Source: Actinomycetes bacterium
GTDB taxonomy: Bacteria; Actinomycetota; Acidimicrobiia; Acidimicrobiales; Ilumatobacteraceae
DNA length: 53,371 nucleotides
Reading direction: 5' to 3'
NCBI GenBank assembly: GCA_021414085.1
Contig: JAIOPC010000001.1
Coordinates: 1-53,371, forward strand
Below are positions 34,179 through 42,216 of the stretch, piece by piece. The notes beneath the pieces are model-generated. The model searched no databases and was not told where the DNA came from. It saw nothing but the letters and a program-made list of their open reading frames with translations. Numbering within the stretch: the first letter of the stretch is position 1; each line of letters starts with the position of its first letter. A program made the position numbers and the translations under genes.

Positions 34179-35007
34179 GGCTGACGAGAACAAGGGCGGC
34201 CCCAGCTGCGAGCAGTCCAATCCCCTGCCATTTGCTGATTCGTTCCTTGTCGATCCCAAATGCCAACGCCACTGTCGATGCCGGGTACAGCGCAGCCACA
34301 GCCGACACGATTGCCAGCATCCCTCCGCGAACGGCAACCAGGAACAGCACGTTGGCGCCCATGTCGAAGACACCCGACACCACCGATAACTGCAGCGACG
34401 AACGGTCGCGCACCGGGCGAACGCGCGCAGCTGCCCCGACGATCAACAACATCGGAACGGACGCGAAGCGAGCGATCATCAGCGGCCACAACCCCGAGTC
34501 AGGGTCCGTCTGATCAAACGCCACGTAGAGCAGACCAAAGCACGCACCGACCGCCACCGCCAGTGCCACGATCCGCGGTGGTGTGTTGTGCTGGTGCGGG
34601 CCAATTGCCCCGCTGACAAGGGCTACTGCAGCAACCGCGACGACGATGCCGACCAGCGCAAGGATTGTCGGTCGTTCGCCGATGCTGAGGCCGACGATCA
34701 CAGGCAGCGCCGCACCGACAACAGCGCTCGTCGGAGCAACCACCGACACGTCGCCGTGGGCAAAGCCGTGATACAGCCCGGCGATTCCGAGCGCACCGAC
34801 CACGCCGCCACCGGCGCTCCACCACCACGTCGCCGCATCGGGCGCCGACGTTCCCATCACCAGAACCGCGGCGGCAACCAAGACCAAGCTGATGATCTGC
34901 CCGATGGCGGCGACCGCAACGCTGGGCTGCGTTCGACTTGCCCGGCCACCGAAGTAGTCGCCCACGCCGTAGACCAAGGCAGAGCCAAGCGCGAGCAGAA
35001 CGGGCAT
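34165..35007 (-). CDS. EamA/DMT-family transporter
   Basis: 280 aa with about ten hydrophobic helices in two similar halves, the drug/metabolite transporter layout. ALVYGVGDYFGGRASRTQP opens the first half and FDMGANVLFLVAVRGGMLAI lies in the second, followed by ALYPASTVALAFGIDKERIS, the usual EamA end block. Substrate cannot be read from sequence. The stop lies inside the 3' end of the convergent MBL gene; the next gene upstream ends 12 bases away. Confidence 0.88.
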   Translation of the reverse strand: MPVLLALGSALVYGVGDYFGGRASRTQPSVAVAAIGQIISLVLVAAAVLVMGTSAPDAATWWWSAGGGVVGALGIAGLYHGFAHGDVSVVAPTSAVVGAALPVIVGLSIGERPTILALVGIVVAVAAVALVSGAIGPHQHNTPPRIVALAVAVGACFGLLYVAFDQTDPDSGLWPLMIARFASVPMLLIVGAAARVRPVRDRSSLQLSVVSGVFDMGANVLFLVAVRGGMLAIVSAVAALYPASTVALAFGIDKERISKWQGIGLLAAGAALVLVSLSRS

Positions 35008-35019
35008 GAGCGACTCGGC

Positions 35020-35778
35020 TCAGAACGGGACGACGGTAGTGAGCAGCCCGGCGGCCGACGACCGGCCGGAAAGCGCACGGCAGAACTCCAGCCCGTCGAG
35101 AACGATCTGCTCGCCCCCTGTGCCGACGAAGAATTGGCCACCGGCGGCGCCGGTCAGTTCAAGCGTGAACGGCTGACCGTGACGCCGCGCCCATTCCCCG
35201 ACGATGTCAGCCACGATGCAACCGTCATGTTCTGCGCTCAGCACCATCTCGCGATTCGTGGCGTCGGATGCATCAAGTCGATGCATCCACAGATCGCGCA
35301 GGTAGATGGTGTCGACGAGATACCCAAGCGACCAGGTTTCGACGACCGGACCGTCGACCTTGATCTTCGCCAACTGCCGCATCGGGCGCGGCAACCTCGC
35401 GCGCGCCTTCACGGTCTTCGGCGCGATCGCCTTGAGTTGTTCGACGATCTGTTGCGGCACCATCAATTCGCGCTCGTCTATTTGCACGGCCGACAGGTTC
35501 GCTTCCAACGGTCCACCACTGCTTTTGCGTCGCCGGTTGGCGGCTCGCATTTGGTGCAGGCCTTCCCGCATCGAGGCGCTGCCGGCACACGCGCCGAGAA
35601 CATGGAGGTACATCCGTCGCACATCCCAACCCGGACAAACCGTGGCAGCAGACCACTGGGCTGGAGTTAAGGCTCCGAGCAAATCGACGGTTCGCTGCAG
35701 TTCGTGCTGCAGCAACCGCATCGCTGGCTTGTGCTGCAACGGGGCAATCGAGGTTGCGTCGAGGGCTGAAGTATTCAT
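35020..35778 (-). CDS. Maleylpyruvate isomerase family mycothiol-dependent protein
   Basis: 252 aa from ATG 35778. DinB/MDMPI-like helical N-domain with LTPAQWSAATVCPGWDVRRM; VVETWSLGYLVDTIYLRDLW supplies the downstream His/Asp-type metal site region, and the C-domain includes FTLELTGAAGGQFFVGTGGE. Family members use mycothiol as a cofactor, but most have unknown substrates. The start lies nine bases after the 3' end of a tRNA-Val gene on the same strand; the frame continues back into the tRNA, which is not coding. Confidence 0.82.
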   Translation of the reverse strand: MNTSALDATSIAPLQHKPAMRLLQHELQRTVDLLGALTPAQWSAATVCPGWDVRRMYLHVLGACAGSASMREGLHQMRAANRRRKSSGGPLEANLSAVQIDERELMVPQQIVEQLKAIAPKTVKARARLPRPMRQLAKIKVDGPVVETWSLGYLVDTIYLRDLWMHRLDASDATNREMVLSAEHDGCIVADIVGEWARRHGQPFTLELTGAAGGQFFVGTGGEQIVLDGLEFCRALSGRSSAAGLLTTVVPF

Positions 35779-35786
35779 GTCCGGTG

Positions 35787-35859
35787 TGGGCGCGACAGGG
35801 ATCGAACCTGCGACATCCACCATGTCATAGTGGCGCTCTACCGACTGAGCTACACGCCC
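35787..35859 (-). tRNA. tRNA-Val (anticodon GAC)
   Basis: 73 bases fold into a full cloverleaf on the minus strand. The acceptor is GGGCGTG paired with CGCGCCC plus discriminator A; the D-arm is GCTC/GAGC; the anticodon stem CCACT/GGTGG encloses the loop ATGACAT with anticodon GAC; the T-arm GCAGG/CCTGT has the loop TTCGATC. It reads valine codons GTC/GTT. No CCA is encoded. It lies between hemW and the maleylpyruvate isomerase-like gene. Confidence 0.95.
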
Positions 35860-35883
35860 GTGTAACGAGCAGGAATCTATCAG

Positions 35884-36948
35884 TCAACGCAACCGCAACG
35901 ACACCTCGTTAGCGAGCAAACGGCCACGCTGCGTTAACCGAACTCGTACGCCATCGGACTCCACAAGGTCCTCTAAGCCTTCGGCCGCCATCGCGTCCAT
36001 CGATAGCGCCTCCGCCGGCACGCCGTCGCGCATTCGAATCGCTAGCTGCAGACCTTCGGTGCGTCGGGTGCCCTCACTCAGCGTTTCACCCGCGGCCTCG
36101 GTGGTTTCGCCCGCCGTTACGGCAGCGATGTAGCGCTCGGGGGTGCGCACGTTCCACCACCGGCGACCGTCGCTATGGCTGTGCGCCGCACCTCCGAAGC
36201 CGCGGTAGTTGCCCTGCTGCCAATAGAGCATGTTGTGCTTGCACTCGTGTCCGGGCTGCGCCCAGTTGCTGACTTCGTAGTTGGCCAGCCCGGCAGCGGC
36301 GAGTAGCTCGTCGGCCAATTCGTACTTGTCGGCTAGATCGTCGTCGTCGGGGTGGCGCTGCGGTTGCTCGGCCAGCGGCGTGCCAGCCTCGATCGTCAGT
36401 GCATACGCCGAGATGTGCGTCGGTTTCAGCGCGATCGCGCCTTCGAGCGTGGCGCGCCAGTCGGCGAGCGACTCGCCCGCTGCGCCGTAGATCAGGTCGA
36501 CGTTGAAGGTCGGGATGCCAGCCTCACGAACAGCGGCAACTGCTTGTTCAACATTGGCCGGAACATGCGTGCGCCCGAGGGACGCAAGCACATGACCGAC
36601 CATCGATTGCACGCCGATGCTCACACGGTTGACGCCCGCAGCGCGATATGTGCGCAGCATGTCGGCGGTCACGTCGTCGGGGTTGCACTCAACGGTCACT
36701 TCCGCGTCGGCCGTCGTCGGAATCGCACTCAGCACATCGGCGAGTTGTGCCGGATCTACCAGTGTCGGCGTGCCACCACCGACGAACACACTGCTCACCG
36801 GCGGCAGGTCAGCGGCGACGATATCGGCGCGCAGCGCGCGCATGTACTCGGTCTGCAGGTGGCCGCGATCAGTCCAGGTCGCAAAAGCGCAATAGTCGCA
36901 ACGCTTCGCGCAAAACGGAATATGTAGGTAGACGCCGAACGGCTGCAC
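35884..36948 (-). CDS. hemW: Radical SAM heme chaperone HemW (CPO-III-like)
   Basis: 354 aa. The radical SAM cluster motif is CAKRCDYCAF (CxxxCxxC), preceded by VYLHIPF; the HemN-like blocks VFVGGGTPTLVDPAQL, ECNPDDV and VNRVSIGVQSM follow. The C-terminal HemN_C region includes LQLAIRMRDGVP. HemW delivers heme to target proteins and is not a coproporphyrinogen oxidase despite frequent naming. GTG 36948 abuts the stop of the BldD-like gene with no gap. In many bacteria hemW precedes hrcA-dnaJ; here it lies downstream of them. Confidence 0.95.
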   Translation of the reverse strand: MQPFGVYLHIPFCAKRCDYCAFATWTDRGHLQTEYMRALRADIVAADLPPVSSVFVGGGTPTLVDPAQLADVLSAIPTTADAEVTVECNPDDVTADMLRTYRAAGVNRVSIGVQSMVGHVLASLGRTHVPANVEQAVAAVREAGIPTFNVDLIYGAAGESLADWRATLEGAIALKPTHISAYALTIEAGTPLAEQPQRHPDDDDLADKYELADELLAAAGLANYEVSNWAQPGHECKHNMLYWQQGNYRGFGGAAHSHSDGRRWWNVRTPERYIAAVTAGETTEAAGETLSEGTRRTEGLQLAIRMRDGVPAEALSMDAMAAEGLEDLVESDGVRVRLTQRGRLLANEVSLRLR

Positions 36949-37458
36949 TTACGGGTGGAAGAGCAAGTCGAGCGCGTCGAGGCGAGCACCGACTTGATCG
37001 ACCGGAACATCGAGCATGGCCGCGATTGCTCGCGTATCGATGCCACGCACCGTCATCACCTTGCCGTTGAAGTCCTGGCGCTGCACCTGAATCATCTTCA
37101 AGAACCGCGACAGCATTTCGAACGGCTGACCACTGAGCTGGTTCAGCTTGATCAGGTCGATGCCCAGCTTCTTGGCCGGTGCGCCCGCCGCATCGGATTC
37201 GGGCTCGCTGATGTCTTCGCGCGGCAGCAGTTGGTCGACCGGCACGCTGTAGAACTTGGCAAGCCGCTCGAGCCGCGGCACGGAAATCGCGCGCTCGCCG
37301 CGCTCGTAGGCTCCCAGCACCGAGGCTTTGAATTCCTCAGTGGAGGTCGCCTCCACCTCTTGCAGCGACAGTCGCTTCTGCTTGCGGATCACACGCAGGC
37401 GGTCGCCGACCTTGCGACTGTAGGGCGAGGATGCCCCGTCGTCGTCGAAATCGTGCAT
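36949..37458 (-). CDS. bldD: BldD-like XRE-family transcriptional regulator
   Basis: 169 aa. An N-terminal helix-turn-helix (residues about 15-80: RLRVIRKQKRLSLQEVE, LGAYERGERAISVPRLERLA) and a C-terminal domain match the size and layout of Streptomyces BldD. The BldD c-di-GMP signature is RGD-X8-RQDD; here residues 127-141 read R-Q-D, eight residues, R-G-I-D, so both Arg-Asp pairs and the spacing are kept. In Streptomyces, BldD with c-di-GMP represses developmental genes. Targets here are unknown. AGCAGG lies six bases before the ATG. A 98-base gap separates it from rsmE. Confidence 0.85.
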   Translation of the reverse strand: MHDFDDDGASSPYSRKVGDRLRVIRKQKRLSLQEVEATSTEEFKASVLGAYERGERAISVPRLERLAKFYSVPVDQLLPREDISEPESDAAGAPAKKLGIDLIKLNQLSGQPFEMLSRFLKMIQVQRQDFNGKVMTVRGIDTRAIAAMLDVPVDQVGARLDALDLLFHP

Positions 37459-37556
37459 CAGAACCTGCTTTCCATGTTCTCGATCGTTATCGACCGATCA
37501 GCAACAAATCATGAACAGAAACTACTGACCGTGGTCTCCAGACTACCCGGCCACGC

Positions 37557-38225
37557 TCAGCGGCCACCACAACCCAGAATCGCCGCCGCCGCTACCGCAG
37601 CCGTTTCGACTCGCAGGATGTTGCGCCCCAGGTTCACCGACTGCGCGCAGAGTTCCCGCTCGGCCTCGGTCAACCCACCCTCGGGCCCAATCAGGACAAC
37701 ACTGGCCATCGTGAGCGCGGCACCATCTGGGTCCGCAACCACTGTGCCAGGCAGCGCCGCCGCTTCGGCGAAGTCGACCGGTCCACGCACGGTCGGCAGC
37801 CACACCCGGCGACTCTGCATCGCGGCCTCGCGAGCGACCCTGGTCAGACGGGTGAGCTGCTGTGCGCCGCGATCGCCCTTCCAACGTACGACGCTGCGCT
37901 CGCAGTGCAGCAACACGATTTCGTCCACACCCAGCTCAGTGAGCTTCTGCACCATCCACTCCAGCCGATCGCCCTTCGGGATCGCGCTAGCGATTGTCAG
38001 TCGCGCGTTAGCAGGCTCGAAAACGACATCGCCGACCGGCCGCAGCGCGTCAGCAGCGACTGCGCACGCTCGCCAACTCCCCTGCCCGTCGCTGACGGTG
38101 ACCGACTCGCCATCGCGCAAGCGAAGCACTCGCAGCAGGTGATGTGCGTCGTCCTGCGACAACTCGATCGACTCCAACGAATCGACGAATATGTGCGCCG
38201 CGCTGGCGCGCAGCGCCGGGTTCAC
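37557..38225 (-). CDS. rsmE: 16S rRNA m3U1498 methyltransferase RsmE
   Basis: 222 aa SPOUT-class methyltransferase. N-terminal PUA-like domain (DAHHLLRVLRLRDGESV) and the C-terminal knot with SAM site VVLIGPEGGLTEAERELC and the end block NLGRNILRVETAAVAAAAIL. CERSVVRWKGDRG is the mid-domain signature. It starts at GTG 38225, overlapping the dnaJ stop, in the common hrcA-dnaJ-rsmE order. Confidence 0.95.
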   Translation of the reverse strand: MNPALRASAAHIFVDSLESIELSQDDAHHLLRVLRLRDGESVTVSDGQGSWRACAVAADALRPVGDVVFEPANARLTIASAIPKGDRLEWMVQKLTELGVDEIVLLHCERSVVRWKGDRGAQQLTRLTRVAREAAMQSRRVWLPTVRGPVDFAEAAALPGTVVADPDGAALTMASVVLIGPEGGLTEAERELCAQSVNLGRNILRVETAAVAAAAILGCGGR

Positions 38226-39343
38226 TGGAACGCCGACTTAAAGCGCGATAGCAGACCGTGGTCGGCGTGCACTTCCTCGCCGCGCGATTCGGCCAGCTTC
38301 TTCAGCAACTCGGTCTCGAAGTCGGTGAGCTTTGTAGGCACCGTCACCTTCACACGCACGCGCAGATCGCCGCGACCGCGGCCCTTCAGTCGCGGCACAC
38401 CGCGCTGACGCAGCACGAACTCGCGACCAGGTTGCGTGCCCGGCGGCACCACCATTTCTTCATCGCCGTCCAGCGTCGGCAGCGTGAAGCGCGCACCAAG
38501 CGACGCCTGCGCAATCGACACCGGCAGGTCTGTCACGAGGTCGTCTTGCTCGCGCCGGTAGCGCTCGTGTTCACCCACGCGCACGTGCACGTACAGGTCG
38601 CCAACGCCTCCACCGCGTGGCCCCGCCGCGCCCCGCCCGGTGAGCCGCAAGGTTGAGCCCGTGTCGACGCCCGCTGGCACGTCGACTTGGTAGGTCTTCT
38701 CGGTGATAACGCGACCATCGCCATTGCAGGTCGCGCACGGCGTCACGATGACCTTGCCAAAGCCACCACACTTGGTGCACGCCGACGACGTCACCATCTG
38801 ACCCAGCAGACTTTGGCGCACGCGCTGCACCTGGCCACGGCCGTTGCACTCGCTGCAAGTCACCGGCTTCGTGCCCGAACCAGCGCCCGTGCCGCTGCAG
38901 TCGTCGCAACGCAGCGCGGTGCGCACGGTGACCGGAACCGTTGCGCCGAACACCGCTTGTTCGAACGCAACGTCGGCAATCACTTCCAGGTCTTGACCGC
39001 GCGGCGGGCCAGCCGGACCGCGTGCGCCACCACCGAAGGGACCACCGCTACCGCCGAAGAACGCGTCGAACAGGTCGCCGAGCCCGCCGCCACCGAAGCC
39101 ATCGCCGGCACCAGACCCGGTGCCGCCGACACCCCGTTCGCCGAAGCGGTCGTAACGAGCACGTGCTTCGGGATCGCCCAGCACCTCGTAGGCGTGCGCC
39201 ACTTGCTTGAAACGTTCTTCAGCCGCGGCATCGCCGGGATTGGCATCTGGGTGCAGCTCGCGCGCGAGCTTGCGATAGGCCTTCTTCAGTTCGTCGCTCG
39301 ACGCATCGCGCGCGACGCCGAGCAACTCGTAGAAGTCTGCCAT
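38222..39343 (-). CDS. dnaJ: Chaperone DnaJ
   Basis: 373 aa co-chaperone of DnaK. The J domain has the HPD motif in LARELHPDANPGD; a Gly-rich region follows (about residues 72-118). Four CxxCxGxG-type zinc repeats start at CDDCSGTGAG, CSECNGRGQV, CTKCGGFGKV and CATCNGDGRV. The C-terminal substrate domains are complete. It starts two bases after hrcA, so it is under the same CIRCE control. Probably the DnaJ2-type copy that pairs with hrcA in actinobacteria. Confidence 0.96.
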   Translation of the reverse strand: MADFYELLGVARDASSDELKKAYRKLARELHPDANPGDAAAEERFKQVAHAYEVLGDPEARARYDRFGERGVGGTGSGAGDGFGGGGLGDLFDAFFGGSGGPFGGGARGPAGPPRGQDLEVIADVAFEQAVFGATVPVTVRTALRCDDCSGTGAGSGTKPVTCSECNGRGQVQRVRQSLLGQMVTSSACTKCGGFGKVIVTPCATCNGDGRVITEKTYQVDVPAGVDTGSTLRLTGRGAAGPRGGGVGDLYVHVRVGEHERYRREQDDLVTDLPVSIAQASLGARFTLPTLDGDEEMVVPPGTQPGREFVLRQRGVPRLKGRGRGDLRVRVKVTVPTKLTDFETELLKKLAESRGEEVHADHGLLSRFKSAFQ

Positions 39344-39345
39344 CG

Positions 39346-40347
39346 CTAGTTGCTGCCGTCGCTCAGTCGACGGCCAAGTCGTTCGCTCACAACCTCGACG
39401 GTAGCTAGCGCCTGCGGATAATCCATTCGCGTCGGACCGAGCACGCCGACGGTGCCGACCTGTTCGCCATCGACGAATACGGGCTTGACGATGACGGAAC
39501 ACGCGACGAGCGGCGCGACGCCGTGTTCGGCGCCGATGGCCACCGACAGACCGCGGTTGAGCACATCGCGCACCAGTGACACCAGCACGAACTGTTGCTC
39601 GAGCGTGTTGAGAACTTCGCGGACGGTGTCGACGGCATCGAACGCCCGCGCCATCGAAGCAGCACCACCGACAAACACCGGTTCTGCCGCGGCGGTTGTG
39701 GCCAGCGATTGCATCGCAGCGGCGCACACCGCGTCGAAGTCGCTGTCGCCCGTGGCCGGCAAGTCACGAGGAGCATCGAGCGTCGAGCCGGGAAGGTGCT
39801 TTTGCAGATGCGCCGATACCGCCGATAGGCGCAGCTCGGACATCTCGACCGGCAGCTCGACCTGCTCGTTCTCGACGGTGCCGTTAGAGAGCACTGCGAC
39901 GACAGTTGCAGTCCGGCCGCCTAGGCCGACCACCTGCACGGAACGCACGACCGCCGTCTCGGCGCGTGGCCCAACGACAACGGCAGCGTGATGGGTGACC
40001 TGCGCAAGCAAGTTCGTCGTCTGGTGCAGCAACTCTTCAAGGCGGCCGTGCGCGGAGTCGAAGAAGGCGCCGACCTGTTGTGACGCCTGCAAGTCGAGCG
40101 GACCAGGTGCGGCCAGGTGGTCGACGAAGAACCGATAGCCCCGGTCGGTGGGAACCCGGCCGGCAGACGTGTGGGGCTGCGCGAGGTAGCCCTCTTGTTC
40201 GAGCACTGCCATCTCGTTGCGCACGGTTGCGGAACTGACCTTGACGCCCGGCGCGTTGGCGATGTGCGTCGACCCCACCGGCGAAGCGGTGGTGATGTAT
40301 TCCTGCACTACTGCTCGCAGGATGGCCGTCTTGCGTTCATCAAGCAT
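39346..40347 (-). CDS. hrcA: Heat-shock repressor HrcA
   Basis: 333 aa repressor of class I heat-shock genes. The winged-helix N-domain shows LDERKTAILRAVVQEYITTA and SSATVRNEMAVLEQEGYLAQ with HTSAGRVPTDRGYRFFVD; the C-terminal part includes SVIVKPVFVDGEQVGTVGVL and GPTRMDYPQALATVEVV. ATG 40347 is chosen over GTG 40353. The CIRCE operator begins at the start codon itself, so HrcA should repress its own operon (hrcA-dnaJ-rsmE). Confidence 0.96.
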   Translation of the reverse strand: MLDERKTAILRAVVQEYITTASPVGSTHIANAPGVKVSSATVRNEMAVLEQEGYLAQPHTSAGRVPTDRGYRFFVDHLAAPGPLDLQASQQVGAFFDSAHGRLEELLHQTTNLLAQVTHHAAVVVGPRAETAVVRSVQVVGLGGRTATVVAVLSNGTVENEQVELPVEMSELRLSAVSAHLQKHLPGSTLDAPRDLPATGDSDFDAVCAAAMQSLATTAAAEPVFVGGAASMARAFDAVDTVREVLNTLEQQFVLVSLVRDVLNRGLSVAIGAEHGVAPLVACSVIVKPVFVDGEQVGTVGVLGPTRMDYPQALATVEVVSERLGRRLSDGSN

Positions 40348-40373
40348 TGGCACTCCAGGCTACCGAGTGCTAG
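40347..40373. promoter_or_regulatory. CIRCE operator (HrcA binding site)
   Basis: TTGGCACTC, nine bases, GAGTGCTAG matches the consensus TTAGCACTC-N9-GAGTGCTAA with one change per arm. It overlaps the first base of the hrcA ATG and contains a minus-strand -10 candidate TAGCCT at 40357-40362. Its right arm also reaches the likely -35 region of the divergent phosphatase gene. Confidence 0.93.
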
Positions 40374-40386
40374 CGGGCGCAACGCT

Positions 40387-40392
40387 TACCCT
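40387..40392 (+). promoter_or_regulatory. -10 box of the leaderless phosphatase gene
   Basis: TACCCT (TANNNT) is followed by six bases and then GTG 40399, placing +1 on the start codon. The -35 region expected at about 40364-40369 falls within the CIRCE right arm. Confidence 0.55.
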
Positions 40393-40398
40393 CACAGC

Positions 40399-41016
40399 GT
40401 GACGAGTGACCGAACAGCAGCCCCGTCGATCCCGGCGCTGTTGCTGGTTGTGCGCCACGGAGCCACCGAGTGGTCCGTGGTCGGCCGTCATACCGGTCGC
40501 ACCGACTTGCCGCTGACCGACCTTGGCGAGCAGCAGTCGCTGGCACTCGCTCCCCTGCTCGAACGGTTGCTTGACGGGCGCGACCCGTTGGTGTTCACCA
40601 GTCCGCTAGAGCGCGCCGTGCGCACTGCCGAGCTCGCACTGCCCCTGTCGGTTCCAGAACCGGTGCCCGCGCTTATGGAATACGACTACGGCGAATACGA
40701 AGGTCTCACCAGCACCGAAATTCTGCTGCGCGACCCGACGTGGGATCTGTTTGAGGGCGGGTGCCCGGCTGGCGAGAGCGTGCTGCAGGTCACGGCCCGC
40801 TGCGATGCGTTTCGCGCCAAGATCGAACGCGTCGGCGCGGGGCGCGCCGTTGTGGCGTTTACGCACGGCCACCTCAGCCGCATTCTGACGGCGCGCTTTC
40901 TCGACCTGCCTGCGAGCGCAGGCGCGTCACTGTGGAACGACACCGCCACTATCGGCGTGATCCACGACCATCGCGGCCGCATGGTGATGATCGGTTGGAA
41001 CCTGCGGGCGAGTTGA
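40399..41016 (+). CDS. Histidine phosphatase (phosphoglycerate mutase-like)
   Basis: 205 aa. The catalytic RHG motif is LLVVRHGATEWSV; the second block VFTSPLERAVRTAE and the late FTHGHLSRIL supply the remaining active-site Arg and His. Family members dephosphorylate small phosphometabolites (acid phosphatases, cobC, GpgP types). Leaderless from GTG 40399. Its last 90 bases overlap the end of the convergent MFS gene, an unusually long antisense overlap. Confidence 0.9.
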   Translation: MTSDRTAAPSIPALLLVVRHGATEWSVVGRHTGRTDLPLTDLGEQQSLALAPLLERLLDGRDPLVFTSPLERAVRTAELALPLSVPEPVPALMEYDYGEYEGLTSTEILLRDPTWDLFEGGCPAGESVLQVTARCDAFRAKIERVGAGRAVVAFTHGHLSRILTARFLDLPASAGASLWNDTATIGVIHDHRGRMVMIGWNLRAS

Positions 41017-42216
41017 GCGCCAGCGCAGCAAGAAGCCAACAGAAACTGCCACGAGCGTGAGGATGCTGCCGTAGGCCAAGCTCCACTCGGCTCCGACGTG
41101 GTCGGCGATCCATCCCGTAAGCGGTGCTCCAATCGGCGTGGTGCCCAAGAAGGCGACGGCACCAAGCGCGAGCAGTCGACCGCGCATGTCCGGCGGAGAC
41201 TCCTGTTGCACGATCGCGTTCTGCCCGGCGACGAAGGCGGCACCGCCAACGCCAACCGGAATGGCAAGCAGGACAGCGGCCCAGTTTGTTGGCGCCCACG
41301 CAAGGGCGAGCCCGCTCAGGCCGAGCACGGCGCCGTTGCCGAAAAACCACCACGTGGTGATGCGCTGACGCGCGCCGGTGATCAGCGATCCGACCATCGC
41401 CCCCAATCCTGTTGCAGCGAGCAAGATGCCAAAGAGCGACTCGCTACCGAAGCGCGCCACGGAGATCTTCAGAAGCGACACCGGATAGTTGAAGGCGAAC
41501 ATGCCGACAAGGGTGAACACGACGAACACAACCAACAGGCGTCGATCGCGAGTAATGAAACGCAACGCATCGCGCACCGGCGTGCCCCCACGCACTGCCC
41601 GCGCAGCCGGATGCAGAGTCTCACGGTCCATTGCCAACAGTGGCCACAGGATTGCGGCGAACGTGACCGCATTGATGATGAACAACCAGCCGGCGCCGAG
41701 CGGGCCCTTCAACGCAGCCGCGATGGCCGGGCCGAAGATGCGTGACCCTGTCATCACCGCGGTGTTCAACGACAGTGCGTTGGTGATCTCGTGCGGCTCG
41801 ACGAGTTCGATCACGAAGCCGCGGCGCGCCGGGTTATCGAACGCAGTGACGATTCCGAGCACGACCGCAAGCAGATACACGATCGGCAAGGTCAAGACAT
41901 CCAGCAGGTACAGCACTCCGAGCGATGCGGCCTGCACCGCGAGCAACGTCTGCGTGAGCAATGCGATGCGACGCTTGTCGTGTCGATCGGTGACAGCGCC
42001 CGCCCACACGCCCAGCAGCAGCATGGGCAGGAATTGGCAGAGGAAGGTCACGCCGACGCTGGTGGCACTGCCCGTGAGCTCGTAGACCAGCAACGACATC
42101 GCCGTCATCTGCATCCAGGTTCCGATGGTGCTGACCAACAACCCGAAGAAGAACAGCCGAGCGTTTCGATGCCGCAGTGAGCGAAACATCTTCGACGGTG
42201 CTCGCGGCGAGCTCAT
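40927..42216 (-). CDS. MFS transporter, paralogue 1 (enterobactin exporter-like)
   Basis: 429 aa with about 12 transmembrane helices; MFS_3/EntS-like. The cytoplasmic loop AGAVTDRHDKRR (motif A type), QFLPMLLLGVW and NALSLNTAVMTGSRIFGPAI are visible. ATG 42216 overlaps the stop of paralogue 2 by four bases. The first 60 residues share 48 identities with paralogue 2, so the pair is a tandem duplication. The C-terminal ~30 residues are coded antisense to the phosphatase end. Substrate unknown; efflux is likely. Confidence 0.9.
   Translation of the reverse strand: MSSPRAPSKMFRSLRHRNARLFFFGLLVSTIGTWMQMTAMSLLVYELTGSATSVGVTFLCQFLPMLLLGVWAGAVTDRHDKRRIALLTQTLLAVQAASLGVLYLLDVLTLPIVYLLAVVLGIVTAFDNPARRGFVIELVEPHEITNALSLNTAVMTGSRIFGPAIAAALKGPLGAGWLFIINAVTFAAILWPLLAMDRETLHPAARAVRGGTPVRDALRFITRDRRLLVVFVVFTLVGMFAFNYPVSLLKISVARFGSESLFGILLAATGLGAMVGSLITGARQRITTWWFFGNGAVLGLSGLALAWAPTNWAAVLLAIPVGVGGAAFVAGQNAIVQQESPPDMRGRLLALGAVAFLGTTPIGAPLTGWIADHVGAEWSLAYGSILTLVAVSVGFLLRWRSTRPQVPTDHHHAAAMVVDHADSGGVVPQ

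Noticed and set aside
35020-35823. Maleylpyruvate isomerase-like protein starting at 35823
   Set aside because: That start lies inside the tRNA-Val gene; ATG 35778 follows the mature tRNA end.
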